Below, piece after piece: positions 17,302-26,467 of a stretch of DNA of 64,000 nucleotides (position 1 is the first letter of the stretch; each line of letters begins with the position of its first letter). The notes under the pieces were generated by a model. It was not told the DNA's origin, ran no database searches, and was given only the letters and a program-made list of their open reading frames with translations. Source of the DNA: Gramella sp. MAR_2010_147 (GTDB taxonomy: Bacteria; Bacteroidota; Bacteroidia; Flavobacteriales; Flavobacteriaceae); contig NZ_LT629741.1 of the NCBI RefSeq assembly GCF_900105135.1, positions 2,356,001-2,420,000 on the forward strand, written 5' to 3'. The translations under genes and the position numbers were made by a program.

Positions 17302-17772
17302 TTAGAACAGACTCTGCTGTTTTGGTGGATTTTCAAGATCGAGCAACCACTTTTTGCGGTGTAAACCTCCGGCATAACCCGTTAAAGAACCATCACTTCC
17401 TATTACCCTGTGGCAGGGAACGATGATCCATAAAGGGTTTTTTCCATTTGCGGCTGCTACAGCTCGAATTGCTTTTTCATCCCCAAGTTTTCGTGATAAT
17501 TCTAGATAAGAAGTGGTAGTTCCATAAGGGATCTCTAAAAGTTCTTTCCAGACTCTTTTCTGAAAATCGGTTCCCTGAGGATTAAGTTTAAGATCAAAAT
17601 CTTTCAATGCTCTGTTGAAGAATCCCTGGAGCTGTTGAGTTGCCAATTTTAATTCAGCAGGAATTTCTGATGAAATACTGCCTTTGTCCAAAACTTTTAC
17701 TGAAGCAAGTCCATTTTCATCCCCACATAGTTCGGCAATTCCAAGAGGTGTTTTAATTCTTGCTTTCTTCAT
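17302..17772 (-). CDS. ogt: Methylated-DNA-[protein]-cysteine S-methyltransferase
   Basis: Removes the methyl group from O6-methylguanine (and O4-methylthymine) in DNA by suicidal transfer to its own Cys. The 156-residue protein has the helix-turn-helix (YGTTTSYLELSRKLG) with RAVAAANGKNP (arginine finger and Asn hinge) and the active-site IVPCHRVIG with Cys at residue 120. There is no N-terminal Ada domain. Its start lies inside the end of the corC-type gene (20-base overlap), so translation is coupled to a membrane transporter-like protein, an odd pairing. Confidence 0.93.
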   Translation of the reverse strand: MKKARIKTPLGIAELCGDENGLASVKVLDKGSISSEIPAELKLATQQLQGFFNRALKDFDLKLNPQGTDFQKRVWKELLEIPYGTTTSYLELSRKLGDEKAIRAVAAANGKNPLWIIVPCHRVIGSDGSLTGYAGGLHRKKWLLDLENPPKQQSLF

Positions 17773-18877
17773 TTGTGTTTTCTTCTTTCTCTGGAATAGT
17801 TTCGGTTTCCTGATCCTGTTTTCTCTGGATCAATCCAAGGCGTTTTGCACGTCTTTCCCAGTTTTTCCGTGCCAGCATCTGCATATCTTCCACGCTGTCG
17901 CTCTCATCCATGATTTCGAGGCCCAGTAATGTCTCAATGATATCTTCCATGGTGACTATCCCGGTCACGTTCCCAAATTCATCTACAATCATAGAAATAT
18001 GAGCTCTTTTCTGAACAAAAATTTCAAAAAGTTCAGGGATTGGTGTGTTGTCTTTGGTAACAAGAATGTCTCTTTTGATGCTGCTTAAAGGCTGTTGTCC
18101 CTTTTCATCGATCATCTCCTCGAGAACATCATCTTTTAAAATAAATCCTGATACATTATTAGATTTGTCTTTGTACACAGGGATCCTTGAAAATTTCAAA
18201 TTCCTGTGGTTTTGATGAAAATCTTCCAGAGACATACTTTCATCTTCAGTAATTGCTACTGAAAATGGCGTCATCACATCTTTAGCTTCTACAGATTTGA
18301 ATACAAGTAGATTCTTAATAACAGTCGTTTCACTTTCCTCGAAAACACCATCTTCCTCGGCAGCATCAGTAATGGCTGCAAACTCCTCTTTACTCATAGT
18401 GCTTACATGGGCAGATTTTCCAATCAGCTTTGTTGTAAGCATCAATAGCCAGAGAATCCCGGTATATTTTAATGGGAAAATCATCATATTTAAAGCCTTG
18501 GCAGTGAAATTTCCCAGGGATTGCCAGTAGGTAGCACCAATTGTTTTCGGAATAATTTCTGAAAGTACCAATATGGCAAGCGTCATCAAGGCTGAAACGA
18601 TTCCAACAGAATTTCCGCCATCCCCAAATGTTTTTTCAGCCTGCACCCCTACTAGAATTGCTCCTACGGTATGCGCAATTGTGTTAATGGTGAGGATGGC
18701 TATTAAAGGTTTGTCTATATCCTGCTTTAAGTGCGCAAGTTCATTTGCAAATGCTTTGCCCTCTTTCTTTTTGATCTTTATATATGAGGGGGTGATACTC
18801 AATAATGCGGCTTCCAGAATGGAGCACATAAAAGAAAAGAATATTGATAATACGGCAAAAATAATTAATAAGCCCAT
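17753..18877 (-). CDS. CNNM/CorC-family membrane protein with CBS domains
   Basis: A 374-residue protein: a DUF21/CNNM transmembrane domain (residues 1-150, about four segments), a paired CBS domain module (about 200-335, with FSRIPVYKD and GNVTGIVTMEDIIE) and a charged tail. Related proteins are linked to magnesium or cobalt efflux and are often annotated hemolysin. The short C-terminal CorC/HlyC domain found in longer members is missing, so it is a DUF21-CBS-only form. It is the first gene of an overlapping operon with ogt, the serine hydrolase and the exonuclease. Confidence 0.88.
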   Translation of the reverse strand: MGLLIIFAVLSIFFSFMCSILEAALLSITPSYIKIKKKEGKAFANELAHLKQDIDKPLIAILTINTIAHTVGAILVGVQAEKTFGDGGNSVGIVSALMTLAILVLSEIIPKTIGATYWQSLGNFTAKALNMMIFPLKYTGILWLLMLTTKLIGKSAHVSTMSKEEFAAITDAAEEDGVFEESETTVIKNLLVFKSVEAKDVMTPFSVAITEDESMSLEDFHQNHRNLKFSRIPVYKDKSNNVSGFILKDDVLEEMIDEKGQQPLSSIKRDILVTKDNTPIPELFEIFVQKRAHISMIVDEFGNVTGIVTMEDIIETLLGLEIMDESDSVEDMQMLARKNWERRAKRLGLIQRKQDQETETIPEKEENTNEESKN

Positions 18878-18955
18878 ATGCTTAATTGACTGTTAGACTG
18901 GCTAATTTATATATTCTTAAAGCATTTTTTTACAAAGAAATGATAAAAGGGAATT

Positions 18956-18986
18956 AAAAAGCCTTCTATTTTAAATGAAGGCTTTC
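18956..18986 (-). terminator. Terminator of the 19007-19483 gene
   Basis: Stem AAAGCCTTC / GAAGGCTTT (18958-18966 and 18977-18985) with a 10-base loop, followed on the minus strand by TTTTAATT. Confidence 0.75.
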
Positions 18987-19006
18987 TAAAACTGATTCAC
19001 TAAACA

Positions 19007-19483
19007 TTAAAACGCAAGGCTTTTTTGAAGAAGATCATCCCATTCTTTAGCGTTGTGTAAACGAATCTCAGCATCTATACTCTCATAATCATCTTCGTCG
19101 TAAAAAATAATTTCAGTGATCTTAGATGAATTTTTTTCAACTATCTCAAGTCCTAAGTGAATGATTCTTTCTTTAGAAAATTCTTGTTTTAAGATCTTTT
19201 TAGCCAAACGAACCTGGCTTACTTTTTTAAGATCTATAACTTCATGATCTATAATGGCTTTGGGATCTATGATCACAAGCTTTTTTTGTGAACTGTCCAG
19301 ACCAAGGCTTAGATGACCAAAAGTTTCAAATTTATCTAATTTAAGTCCGTTTTTCAGAGCTATTTTGTCCAGTTCTTTTTTAATTTTACTTTCTGTCGCT
19401 TTTTGTTTTAGTATCACGTAAAGTATCGGGAACATAAAAACTATCAGTAGCAACATTCCTATCATTAATGATGATTTATCCAT
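19007..19483 (-). CDS. Single-pass membrane protein, unknown function
   Basis: A 158-residue protein with one N-terminal membrane segment (residues 6-25, SLMIGMLLLIVFMFPILYVIL-like) followed by a charged helix (30-45) and a soluble domain with beta-strand patterns (HLSLGLDSSQKKLVIIDP, RIIHLGLEIVEK, ITEIIFYDEDDYES). The domain resembles small PH-like bacterial domains, but I do not recognise the family. The gene has its own terminator and is isolated between the corC operon and the haem operon. Confidence 0.65.
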   Translation of the reverse strand: MDKSSLMIGMLLLIVFMFPILYVILKQKATESKIKKELDKIALKNGLKLDKFETFGHLSLGLDSSQKKLVIIDPKAIIDHEVIDLKKVSQVRLAKKILKQEFSKERIIHLGLEIVEKNSSKITEIIFYDEDDYESIDAEIRLHNAKEWDDLLQKSLAF

Positions 19484-19573
19484 TTTGTAATTATTTAAGG
19501 TAATCGAATAGAGTTCCTGTTGCAGTAGTGCTGAGGATTATTTTTTGCTTGTAAAAGCTGAAAATCTATTTAA

Positions 19574-19930
19574 TTACCAGAAAGAATGGAATGGAAAAAG
19601 CTGAGTTTTAAGGAGATTTCTGATGTTAAGCTTATATTCTGAAGACAATTTGTTTTCAGAATAAGTTGATAGCTGATCAGTTGCTGATAGTAAGTCTGAA
19701 AATGAGTAAAAAGTGTTAGTTTCATCTTCAGCAGAAAATTGAAAAGAGGCTTCAGATAAGCGCTCCTCTATAATCACCGCTTTTTTGTTTAGATCTGTCT
19801 TCAAAAATTCTCCCTGCCTGGAGTCAAGATCTAAGGGAGCTTGAGGATAGGCGAAAGTGCTGGTGGCTGAAGTTAGAAATAATACTTGCAGCAAGAAAAA
19901 ACCGAAAAGGAAATGGTTTCTTGTTTTCAC
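19574..19930 (-). CDS. Small exported protein, unknown function
   Basis: A predicted 118-residue protein with a clear signal peptide (residues 1-27, ending ATSTFA before YPQAPLD). I set the start at the GTG at 19930, which gives a basic residue followed by the hydrophobic core; the open frame extends to a TTG at 19954. No ATG is available. The mature part is Ser/Glu-rich, with no known motif. It lies 62 bases downstream of the hemB stop codon on the same strand and may be a tail of that operon. A hypothetical gene with moderate support. Confidence 0.5.
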   Translation of the reverse strand: MKTRNHFLFGFFLLQVLFLTSATSTFAYPQAPLDLDSRQGEFLKTDLNKKAVIIEERLSEASFQFSAEDETNTFYSFSDLLSATDQLSTYSENKLSSEYKLNIRNLLKTQLFPFHSFW

Positions 19931-19992
19931 ATCACAAACGTACTGAGAAAACAAACTGGCAGCTGAAAAATTTAGTTATATTTTTCAGAATA

Positions 19993-20982
19993 TCAGGAAA
20001 TTAATTTTACCGCTTCCTTAGCAAAATAAGAAGCGATCATATTGGCTCCTGCGCGTTTAATAGCTGTTAACTGTTCCAGCACCACAGCATCATGATCTAA
20101 CCAGCCCTTTTCTGAAGCCGCCTTGATCATCGCATATTCACCACTCACCTGATATACAGCTACGGGGACATTTACCACGTTCTTTATATCCCTAACAATA
20201 TCCAGATAACATAATCCAGGTTTTACCATTACGATATCTGCTCCTTCCTCAACATCCATAAGAGTTTCCCTAATGGCTTCATCTCTATTGGAAGGATCCA
20301 TCTGGTAGGTCTTTTTATCTTTAGGAATATTCTCAGCATCTACCGGGGCAGAATCCAAAGCATCTCTAAACGGACCGTAAAATGCGGAAGCATATTTCGC
20401 AGAATAGCTCATGATTCCAGTATCATGAAAACCTTCATCTTCCAATAAACTTCTAATTTCAAAAATTCTGCCATCCATCATGTCGCTAGGCGCAACAAAA
20501 TCGGCTCCAGATTTTGCATGGGAAAGAGCCATTTCAGAGAGAATAGCGGTGGTATCATCATTTAGGATTTTACCGTCAGCAATAATTCCGTCATGACCAT
20601 ACGCCGAATAAGGATCGAGAGCCACATCGGTCATCACGATCATTTCGGGAGCGGCATTTTTTACAGTTTTCACCGCGCGTTGCATCAGGCCTCCAGAGTT
20701 AATAGCCTCTTTTCCTGCATTATCCTTAAGCTCTTCAGAAACTTTTACAAAAAGCAAAACAGATTTGAGACCCATGTTCCAGAGCTCTTTGATCTCTTTT
20801 TCAATAAGATCAAGACTATATCTGAAGTATCCGGGCATGGAAGCAATCTCTTCCTTTACATTTTTTCCTTCTACAATAAATAAGGGAACGATAAAATCGT
20901 TCGGAGAAATTATGGTTTCCCTTACCATTGATCTAATGCTCTCGTTAGTTCTAAGTCTTCTATTGCGGCGTAATGGATACAT
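19993..20982 (-). CDS. hemB: Delta-aminolevulinic acid dehydratase (porphobilinogen synthase)
   Basis: Condenses two 5-aminolevulinate molecules to porphobilinogen. The 329-residue protein has the two active-site lysines (SAKYASAFYGPFRDA, Lys 196; MVKPG, Lys 254, the Schiff-base residue). The metal-binding region reads DVALDPYSAYGHDG (119-132): the three zinc-binding cysteines of the animal/yeast type are replaced by Ala and Asp, so the enzyme should be of the magnesium-dependent or zinc-independent class. It is the last enzyme gene of the hemA-C-D-E-x-F-B operon, 21 bases after hemF. Confidence 0.96.
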   Translation of the reverse strand: MYPLRRNRRLRTNESIRSMVRETIISPNDFIVPLFIVEGKNVKEEIASMPGYFRYSLDLIEKEIKELWNMGLKSVLLFVKVSEELKDNAGKEAINSGGLMQRAVKTVKNAAPEMIVMTDVALDPYSAYGHDGIIADGKILNDDTTAILSEMALSHAKSGADFVAPSDMMDGRIFEIRSLLEDEGFHDTGIMSYSAKYASAFYGPFRDALDSAPVDAENIPKDKKTYQMDPSNRDEAIRETLMDVEEGADIVMVKPGLCYLDIVRDIKNVVNVPVAVYQVSGEYAMIKAASEKGWLDHDAVVLEQLTAIKRAGANMIASYFAKEAVKLIS

Positions 20983-21003
20983 ACTCTTTAAGTTTTGTTA
21001 TAA

Positions 21004-21906
21004 TTAAACCCAATTTACAGGGTTTTTGAGGACTTTGAGAAGTTTTTCTTCTTCACTTCCCGGATCAGGATGATGATCATAGACCCATTGTACATGTGGC
21101 GGCAGACTCATAAGAATACTTTCAATTCTTCCATTGGTCTTTAATCCGAATAAAGTTCCTTTGTCATGAACCAGGTTAAATTCTACATAACGGCCACGTC
21201 TTATTTCCTGCCAGTTCCTGTTCTTTTCAGTATAAGAATGGCTCTTTCTTTTTTCTACAATTGGAATGTAGGCATCAAGGAAAGAATTCCCTACGTCGGT
21301 AACAAAATGATACCAGTCATCAATTTTCATGTGGCTGTCGCCTTTCAAATAATCGAAGAAAAGCCCACCAATTCCACGGGCCTCATCACGATGGGAATTC
21401 CAGAAGTATTCATCACACTTTTGTTTATAATCTGTATATAATGAAAAGCCATGTGGCGTACAGGCATTTTTGGAAATCCTGTGAAAGTGTCGCGCATCTT
21501 CTTCAAAAAGATAATAAGGAGTAAGATCCTGGCCGCCGCCAAACCACTGGTCTATTATGGTTCCATCTTTATCGTACATTTCAAAATATCTCCAATTGGC
21601 ATGTACGGTTGGCACCATTGGATTTTTGGGATGCAATACCAGACTAAGTCCGCAGGCAAAAAAATCTACATCTCCAACTTTAAAATATTGTTGCATTGCA
21701 GGAGCGAGGGGTCCAAAAACAGCTGAAATATTTACACCACCTTTTTCAAAAACGGCACCATTTTCAATAATGCGGGTTCTTCCACCGCCACCTTCTTCAC
21801 GATTCCAGATATCTTCCTGAAACTTCGCCTTTCCATCTACTTCTTCAAGTTTGGAAGTAATGTTCTCCTGTAATTCCCGTATATATTGGTAAAACTTCTC
21901 TTTCAT
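21004..21906 (-). CDS. hemF: Oxygen-dependent coproporphyrinogen III oxidase
   Basis: Decarboxylates coproporphyrinogen III to protoporphyrinogen IX using oxygen. The 300-residue protein shows the family signatures (GGGGRTRI, FFACGLSLVLHPKNPMVPTVHANWRYFEM, WFGGGQDLTPYY and RRGRYVEFNLVHDKGTLFGL). The frame is open back to a TTG at 21921, but the ATG at 21906 is preferred and matches the usual N-terminus. It starts 11 bases after the DUF6973-type gene. Presence of HemF and HemJ fits an aerobic organism; the anaerobic HemN is not in this window. Confidence 0.96.
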   Translation of the reverse strand: MKEKFYQYIRELQENITSKLEEVDGKAKFQEDIWNREEGGGGRTRIIENGAVFEKGGVNISAVFGPLAPAMQQYFKVGDVDFFACGLSLVLHPKNPMVPTVHANWRYFEMYDKDGTIIDQWFGGGQDLTPYYLFEEDARHFHRISKNACTPHGFSLYTDYKQKCDEYFWNSHRDEARGIGGLFFDYLKGDSHMKIDDWYHFVTDVGNSFLDAYIPIVEKRKSHSYTEKNRNWQEIRRGRYVEFNLVHDKGTLFGLKTNGRIESILMSLPPHVQWVYDHHPDPGSEEEKLLKVLKNPVNWV

Positions 21907-21917
21907 TTTTTCAAACT

Positions 21918-22400
21918 TCAATCTTCTATATAGACCAACTCATTTTTGAAGGAATTCATATCTTGTCTAGAAGAAATTTTTATCGAGGCTTTGGCCATTT
22001 GTCTTAATTTTTCAATTGCATCATCCTCGAATTGAATATTTCCTGAAAATAGTTCCCGGCCTATTCTATTATTATGAAGATCCATGGCCTTTGCCAGTTT
22101 TAAATTTAACGAAAGATCTTCATGTAAATCGGTTATTTTTTTACTCCAGTTAATCGCATTTTCCATCGAATTTGAGGATCTGTAGCAATTTTCACAAATT
22201 AGATAATTCCATAACGCATGTCTAAAAGCATTAGCTCTGGTATCTCCATGATGTCTATTTCCGAAAAAGTTATTACAGATCTTAATTGTGGTTCTGGTCG
22301 CTTTATAAGTGGGGAGTATGTATAAAGGCTTTAAGATGAATGCACTCACTAAAATGAACAGATTCTTGTATGATAAACTTTTTAGCCTTTGTATGATCAC
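21918..22400 (-). CDS. DUF6973-like protein inside the haem operon
   Basis: A 160-residue protein with a hydrophobic stretch near the N-terminus (residues 12-30) and a conserved core HHGDTRANAFRHALWN, then DLHE and AMDLHNNRIGRE. The many conserved His, Asp and Glu residues suggest a metal site, possibly a hydrolase; the DUF6973 name is from memory of this motif order. It starts with GTG directly after the hemE stop codon (TAAGTG) and ends 11 bases before hemF, so it is translated with the haem genes. A role in haem synthesis is inferred from position only. Confidence 0.7.
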   Translation of the reverse strand: MIIQRLKSLSYKNLFILVSAFILKPLYILPTYKATRTTIKICNNFFGNRHHGDTRANAFRHALWNYLICENCYRSSNSMENAINWSKKITDLHEDLSLNLKLAKAMDLHNNRIGRELFSGNIQFEDDAIEKLRQMAKASIKISSRQDMNSFKNELVYIED

Positions 22401-23426
22401 TTACTCCTTGTATTCTTTAACCGCATCTACGAATGCTTTGGCATTATCAACGGGAATATCAGGTAAAATTCCGTGACCAAGATTCGCGATATATCTGTCT
22501 TTACCAAAGGCCTTGATCATATCGTTCACCATATACTTTATTTCAATAGGTTTAGAATATAATCTTGCGGGATCAAAATTCCCCTGAAGCGTTATCTGTC
22601 CGCCACTTAAATACCTGGCATTTCTTGCTTCACAGGTCCAGTCTACACCCAGCGCGGCAGCACCAGATTTTGCCATTTTGTCCAAAGCAAACCAGCATCC
22701 TTTTCCATAAGCGATTACCGGAACTTCATCTTTTAAAGCATCAATGATCTGTTGCATATATTTCCAGGAAAATTCCTGATAATCTTTAGGTTCTAACAAA
22801 CCACCCCATGAGTCAAATAGCTGTACAGCATCTACTCCCGCTTTTACTTTTTCCTTTAGATAGGCAATAGTAGTATCGGTGATTTTTTGAAGCAGGGTAT
22901 GGGCAGCAATAGGCTCCATAAAACATAATCTTTTCGCCTTATCAAAGGTTTTTGAACCCTGACCCTGTACACAGTAGCATAAAATGGTCCAGGGGGAACC
23001 AGCGAAACCAATTAAAGGAACTTCATCATTCAGTTCTTGTTTGGTGAGTTTTATCGCGTCAAAAACATAGCCTAATTCCTCATTTACATCTGGTACAATG
23101 ACCTGCTCTACTTTTTTGGCAGAATCTATCGGGTTTGGCAACCATGGTCCAACACCCGGTTTCATTTCCACCTCGATATTCATCGCCTGCGGCACTACCA
23201 GGATATCACTAAAAAGGATTGCAGCGTCGGGGCCAACCTGTCTTATAGGCATTACGGTAATTTCTGTAGCCAGCTCTGGAGTTCTACAACGGGTGAAGAA
23301 ATCGTATTTCTCCTTTAATTTCATGAAATCTGGCAAGTATCTACCTGCCTGTCTCATCATCCAAACCGGTGGACGTTCTACAGATTCTCCTTTTAATGCT
23401 TTTAATAACAGGTCGTTCTTTATCAT
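22401..23426 (-). CDS. hemE: Uroporphyrinogen decarboxylase
   Basis: Removes four carboxyl groups from uroporphyrinogen III to give coproporphyrinogen III. The 341-residue protein opens with the signature [17 protein letters not shown] (residues 18-34), then [37 protein letters not shown] and [11 protein letters not shown], all standard. It begins 15 bases after hemD and its stop is followed directly by the next gene. No anomalies. Confidence 0.97.
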   Translation of the reverse strand: MIKNDLLLKALKGESVERPPVWMMRQAGRYLPDFMKLKEKYDFFTRCRTPELATEITVMPIRQVGPDAAILFSDILVVPQAMNIEVEMKPGVGPWLPNPIDSAKKVEQVIVPDVNEELGYVFDAIKLTKQELNDEVPLIGFAGSPWTILCYCVQGQGSKTFDKAKRLCFMEPIAAHTLLQKITDTTIAYLKEKVKAGVDAVQLFDSWGGLLEPKDYQEFSWKYMQQIIDALKDEVPVIAYGKGCWFALDKMAKSGAAALGVDWTCEARNARYLSGGQITLQGNFDPARLYSKPIEIKYMVNDMIKAFGKDRYIANLGHGILPDIPVDNAKAFVDAVKEYKE

Positions 23427-23440
23427 TTCCTGAGGAATTT

Positions 23441-24091
23441 TTATTTATTCTTTAAATTTGAGACCACTTTTACGATCACATTCTCTATCGTTGGTTTTGA
23501 AGCTATAATGATATTTTCTGAATGTTTCATTACTTCATTAGCCGTGGTTTCTCCAATGCAAAAGGCAATGGAATTTATTTTATTTTCTTTTGTAAAACTT
23601 TGAACAGCACTCGGACTAAAAAACAGGATTCCGTCAAAATCAGATTCAAACCTCTTAGAATTCATGGATGTTTCGTACACCATAGTTTCAGAAAGCTGAA
23701 TGCCATTCTTGTTTAATAACTGAGGCAATTCTTCTCTTCGCATATTTCCGCAGAAAAAATGGAATTGCTTATTGTTATGCTTCTGAATTATTTTTTGCGC
23801 CAGATCTCTTGAATTTTCGGCCCTTTCTACTACCAAATAGCCTTTTTCTTCAAGTAGTACTGAGGTTTTATCTCCAACGCAGAAACAATTCTTTATTTCA
23901 AAAGGTTTTTCAGCAATTGCCTTTACCGAATTCTTACTGGTGAAAATAGCATTCTCAACAGCTTCTTTTTTTAGATCGAAATCAATGAATTTTATGGAAA
24001 TAGCGTCATATTCTACGAATCCAATTCCGCTATTCAACAATAACTCCTTTTGGTTAACAGCCAGCTTTTTTGTGGAAAGCACAGTAGGCAT
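23441..24091 (-). CDS. hemD: Uroporphyrinogen-III synthase
   Basis: Closes hydroxymethylbilane to uroporphyrinogen III with inversion of ring D. The 216-residue protein is weakly conserved, as the family is, but has the expected two-domain pattern: [56 protein letters not shown] and [12 protein letters not shown]. It sits 3 bases after the hemC stop codon and before hemE, which makes the call safe. Confidence 0.93.
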   Translation of the reverse strand: MPTVLSTKKLAVNQKELLLNSGIGFVEYDAISIKFIDFDLKKEAVENAIFTSKNSVKAIAEKPFEIKNCFCVGDKTSVLLEEKGYLVVERAENSRDLAQKIIQKHNNKQFHFFCGNMRREELPQLLNKNGIQLSETMVYETSMNSKRFESDFDGILFFSPSAVQSFTKENKINSIAFCIGETTANEVMKHSENIIIASKPTIENVIVKVVSNLKNK

Positions 24092-24094
24092 AGA

Positions 24095-25012
24095 TCAATT
24101 ATTTAGAATTGATTTGATTGTTTTCATCAAATCACTACCGCCATTATTTAGAATTTCCTGTGCACATTCTTTCCCCATATTTTTAATTTCATCTACGGGA
24201 AGAGCTCTTTCTACTTCAATTTTCTTTTTCCCATCAAGACTAAAAAGTGCTCCGTGAAAATGAATATGGTTATTAACTTTCCTGGCCAGTGCTCCAATGG
24301 GGGCTGTGCATCCACCTTCCAAAGTTTTCAAAAATTCACGTTCTATGTGCACACAAATCTGGGATTCTTTATGATTTAGCAAAGAAAGGGCTTCCCGGCA
24401 GTAAGAATCTTCTTCCATAGCTACAATGAGCATGGCACCTTGTGCGGGAGCAGGAATCATCCAGTTTAGATCAATAAAATTTTCAGGTTTTATTTCAATT
24501 CTTTCCAGTCCGGCAGCGGCGAAAATAGCTCCATTCCAGGTATTATCATGGAGTTTCTGCATACGGGTATTTACATTCCCCCGAAGATCCACTACTTTAT
24601 GGTTTGAATATTTATGAAGCCATTGGGCTTTTCGTCGAAGGCTTCCGGTGGCAATAGTCCCGGTTTCAGATTCGAGGATTTCTACTCCCTTATGAACTAA
24701 AATATCTTTATTGCTGGCTCTTTTCATCACAGCACCCTCTACAATTCCTTTTGGAAGTGCTGTTGGGACATCTTTCATAGAATGAACTGCGATATCCACC
24801 TCACCTTTTATCATAGCGACATCCAGAGTTTTGGTAAATATTCCCGTAATGCCCATTTCATATAAAGGCTGGTCCAGATTAAGATCGCCAGTAGATTTTA
24901 CAGGAACCAGTTCGGTTTGATGTCCGGTTTTTTCAAGAGCTTTTTGAACGGTTTTCGCTTGCCATAGTGCCAATTCGCTGTCTCGCGTACCAATTCTAAT
25001 TACTTTGCTCAT
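24095..25012 (-). CDS. hemC: Hydroxymethylbilane synthase (porphobilinogen deaminase)
   Basis: Polymerises four porphobilinogens to hydroxymethylbilane. The 305-residue protein contains the substrate-binding residues (TRDSELALWQ, VHSMKDVPT, RGNVNTR) and LEGGCTAPIGA with Cys 235, which binds the dipyrromethane cofactor covalently. Its start overlaps the end of hemA by 4 bases (ATGA), so translation is coupled. Confidence 0.97.
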   Translation of the reverse strand: MSKVIRIGTRDSELALWQAKTVQKALEKTGHQTELVPVKSTGDLNLDQPLYEMGITGIFTKTLDVAMIKGEVDIAVHSMKDVPTALPKGIVEGAVMKRASNKDILVHKGVEILESETGTIATGSLRRKAQWLHKYSNHKVVDLRGNVNTRMQKLHDNTWNGAIFAAAGLERIEIKPENFIDLNWMIPAPAQGAMLIVAMEEDSYCREALSLLNHKESQICVHIEREFLKTLEGGCTAPIGALARKVNNHIHFHGALFSLDGKKKIEVERALPVDEIKNMGKECAQEILNNGGSDLMKTIKSILNN

Positions 25013-26265
25013 TTTCTAACTTCTTCAAGTTGAAAGACTTTTTGAATAAGTTCAAGGCTTTCATCGGTAGTTTCCGTATCTCCTTTTAGATGATTGGCAA
25101 AGTGCTTCATGATCTTTTGAATGATCCTGTTGCTCACAATTTCTGCCTGTTCATCGTTGAAATCGGTTATTTTCCTGCGCTGAAAATCGAGTTCATCATC
25201 TTTCATCATCTTCAGCTTCTTCTTTAAAGCTTTAATGGTGGGGGCAAATTTCCTGGTTTCCAGCCACTGGTTGAAGTCGTTTTCAACTTCTGTAATAATT
25301 TCCTTTGCCTGTGGGATGAACTGTTTGCGTCTTTCCAGGGTTTCATCGGTCATCTGTGAAAGATGATCTAAATGAATGAGTTTTACATTTTCCAGTTCAT
25401 CAACATCATCTGAAACATTTTTAGGAATTGACAGATCCAGCACCAGTAATTCTTTTTTTGGATAGATAAGCTCTTTGGAGATGGTGGGATTTTGAGCACC
25501 TGTAGCGACAATTAAAATATCACTGTTTCTTATTTCTGCCTGTAAATCTGCATAATCCTTTACAATAAGATTGAACTTTCCAGCGATCTTTTCAGCTTTG
25601 TCTTTAGTTCGGTTAATAAGTGTGATATGATTATTGCGAGTGTGTTTTACCAGGTTTTCACAGGTATTTCTGCCAATTTTCCCGGTCCCGAAGAGCAAAA
25701 TGTTTTTTTCTGAAACATTTTCTATATGCTTAAGTATATACTGTACAGAAGCAAATGAAACTGAAGTCGCTCCGCTGGAGATCTCCGTTTCGTTCTTTAT
25801 GCGTTTACTTGCCTGGATTACTGCATTAACCAGGCGCTCTAAGAATGCATTGACCAAACCAAGCTTTTTAGATCTAACAAATGCGATCTTAAGCTGACTA
25901 ATAATTTCGAAATCTCCCAGAATCTGGCTATCCAGCCCGGTACCTACCTTGAAAATATGAGAAATTGCCTGTTTGTTTTTATAAACGTAGGCAACTTTTT
26001 CAAACTCTTCAACGGTACCGTGAGTATGTTCACAAAGTAATTTGATAAGCTGAAATGGATGCTGGGCAAAACCGTAAATTTCAGTACGGTTACAGGTGGA
26101 AGTTGCTAAAATACCGTCAATACCTTCGTCTTTGGCCTGTTCAAGAAGCCTTTGTTTAGAAGCTTCATCAAGGCTAAAATGACCCCTGATCTCCGCATCG
26201 GCTTTTTTGTAACTTAAACCTATCGTGTAAAAATGCTTTCCTCTAGAAATGTGATAATCTTCCAT
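25009..26265 (-). CDS. hemA: Glutamyl-tRNA reductase
   Basis: First committed step of C5-pathway haem synthesis: reduces glutamyl-tRNA(Glu) to glutamate-1-semialdehyde with NADPH. The 418-residue protein has the catalytic Cys 58 in STCNRTEIY, the Rossmann-type FGTGKIGRNTCENL, and the C-terminal dimerisation helices. The next enzyme, HemL, is not encoded in this window. The frame is open 23 codons upstream, but the ATG at 26265 (MEDYHISRGKHFYTIGLSYK) gives the normal N-terminus. First gene of the operon; a TATTTTTG -7 box (26291-26298) lies 25 bases upstream. Divergent from a PchR-like regulator that may control it. Confidence 0.97.
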   Translation of the reverse strand: MEDYHISRGKHFYTIGLSYKKADAEIRGHFSLDEASKQRLLEQAKDEGIDGILATSTCNRTEIYGFAQHPFQLIKLLCEHTHGTVEEFEKVAYVYKNKQAISHIFKVGTGLDSQILGDFEIISQLKIAFVRSKKLGLVNAFLERLVNAVIQASKRIKNETEISSGATSVSFASVQYILKHIENVSEKNILLFGTGKIGRNTCENLVKHTRNNHITLINRTKDKAEKIAGKFNLIVKDYADLQAEIRNSDILIVATGAQNPTISKELIYPKKELLVLDLSIPKNVSDDVDELENVKLIHLDHLSQMTDETLERRKQFIPQAKEIITEVENDFNQWLETRKFAPTIKALKKKLKMMKDDELDFQRRKITDFNDEQAEIVSNRIIQKIMKHFANHLKGDTETTDESLELIQKVFQLEEVRK

Positions 26266-26290
26266 GTATCGGTTTAGGTGGATACGCTTG

Positions 26291-26298
26291 CAAAAATA
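26291..26298 (-). promoter_or_regulatory. -7 box of the hem operon promoter
   Basis: The minus strand reads TATTTTTG, an exact TAnnTTTG match, 25 bases before the hemA ATG. A TTTG (26313-26316 on the minus strand) lies 14 bases further up, shorter than the usual 17-20 spacing. Confidence 0.55.
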
Positions 26299-26393
26299 GG
26301 ACAAGGCTAAATCAAAAAATAACGCTGGAGGCACTAAATGTGTCGATAGGTGATAATTATCATGAAATTAAGACTGAAAACTTCAAAATGCCA

Positions 26394-26401
26394 TACTTTT
26401 G
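26394..26401 (+). promoter_or_regulatory. -7 box of the AraC-type regulator promoter
   Basis: TACTTTTG matches TAnnTTTG and lies 66 bases upstream of the ATG at 26468, leaving a leader that contains the inverted repeat at 26432-26448. Confidence 0.5.
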
Positions 26402-26431
26402 TAGTAATGATAGCTTGTTTGGAGCTATTAG

Positions 26432-26448
26432 TTTAGATTGATTCTAAA
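26432..26448. promoter_or_regulatory. Inverted repeat, candidate metal-regulator operator (hemA/araC region)
   Basis: TTTAGATTGATTCTAAA: perfect 6-base arms around a 5-base centre. A copy with a single difference lies in the feoA leader (48257-48273), and a related repeat lies between the TonB-receptor and dtxR genes (43676-43693). I infer a DtxR-family operator; the protein that binds it is not proven. Confidence 0.55.
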
Positions 26449-26467
26449 TAAATAAAAATTTTGTCTT

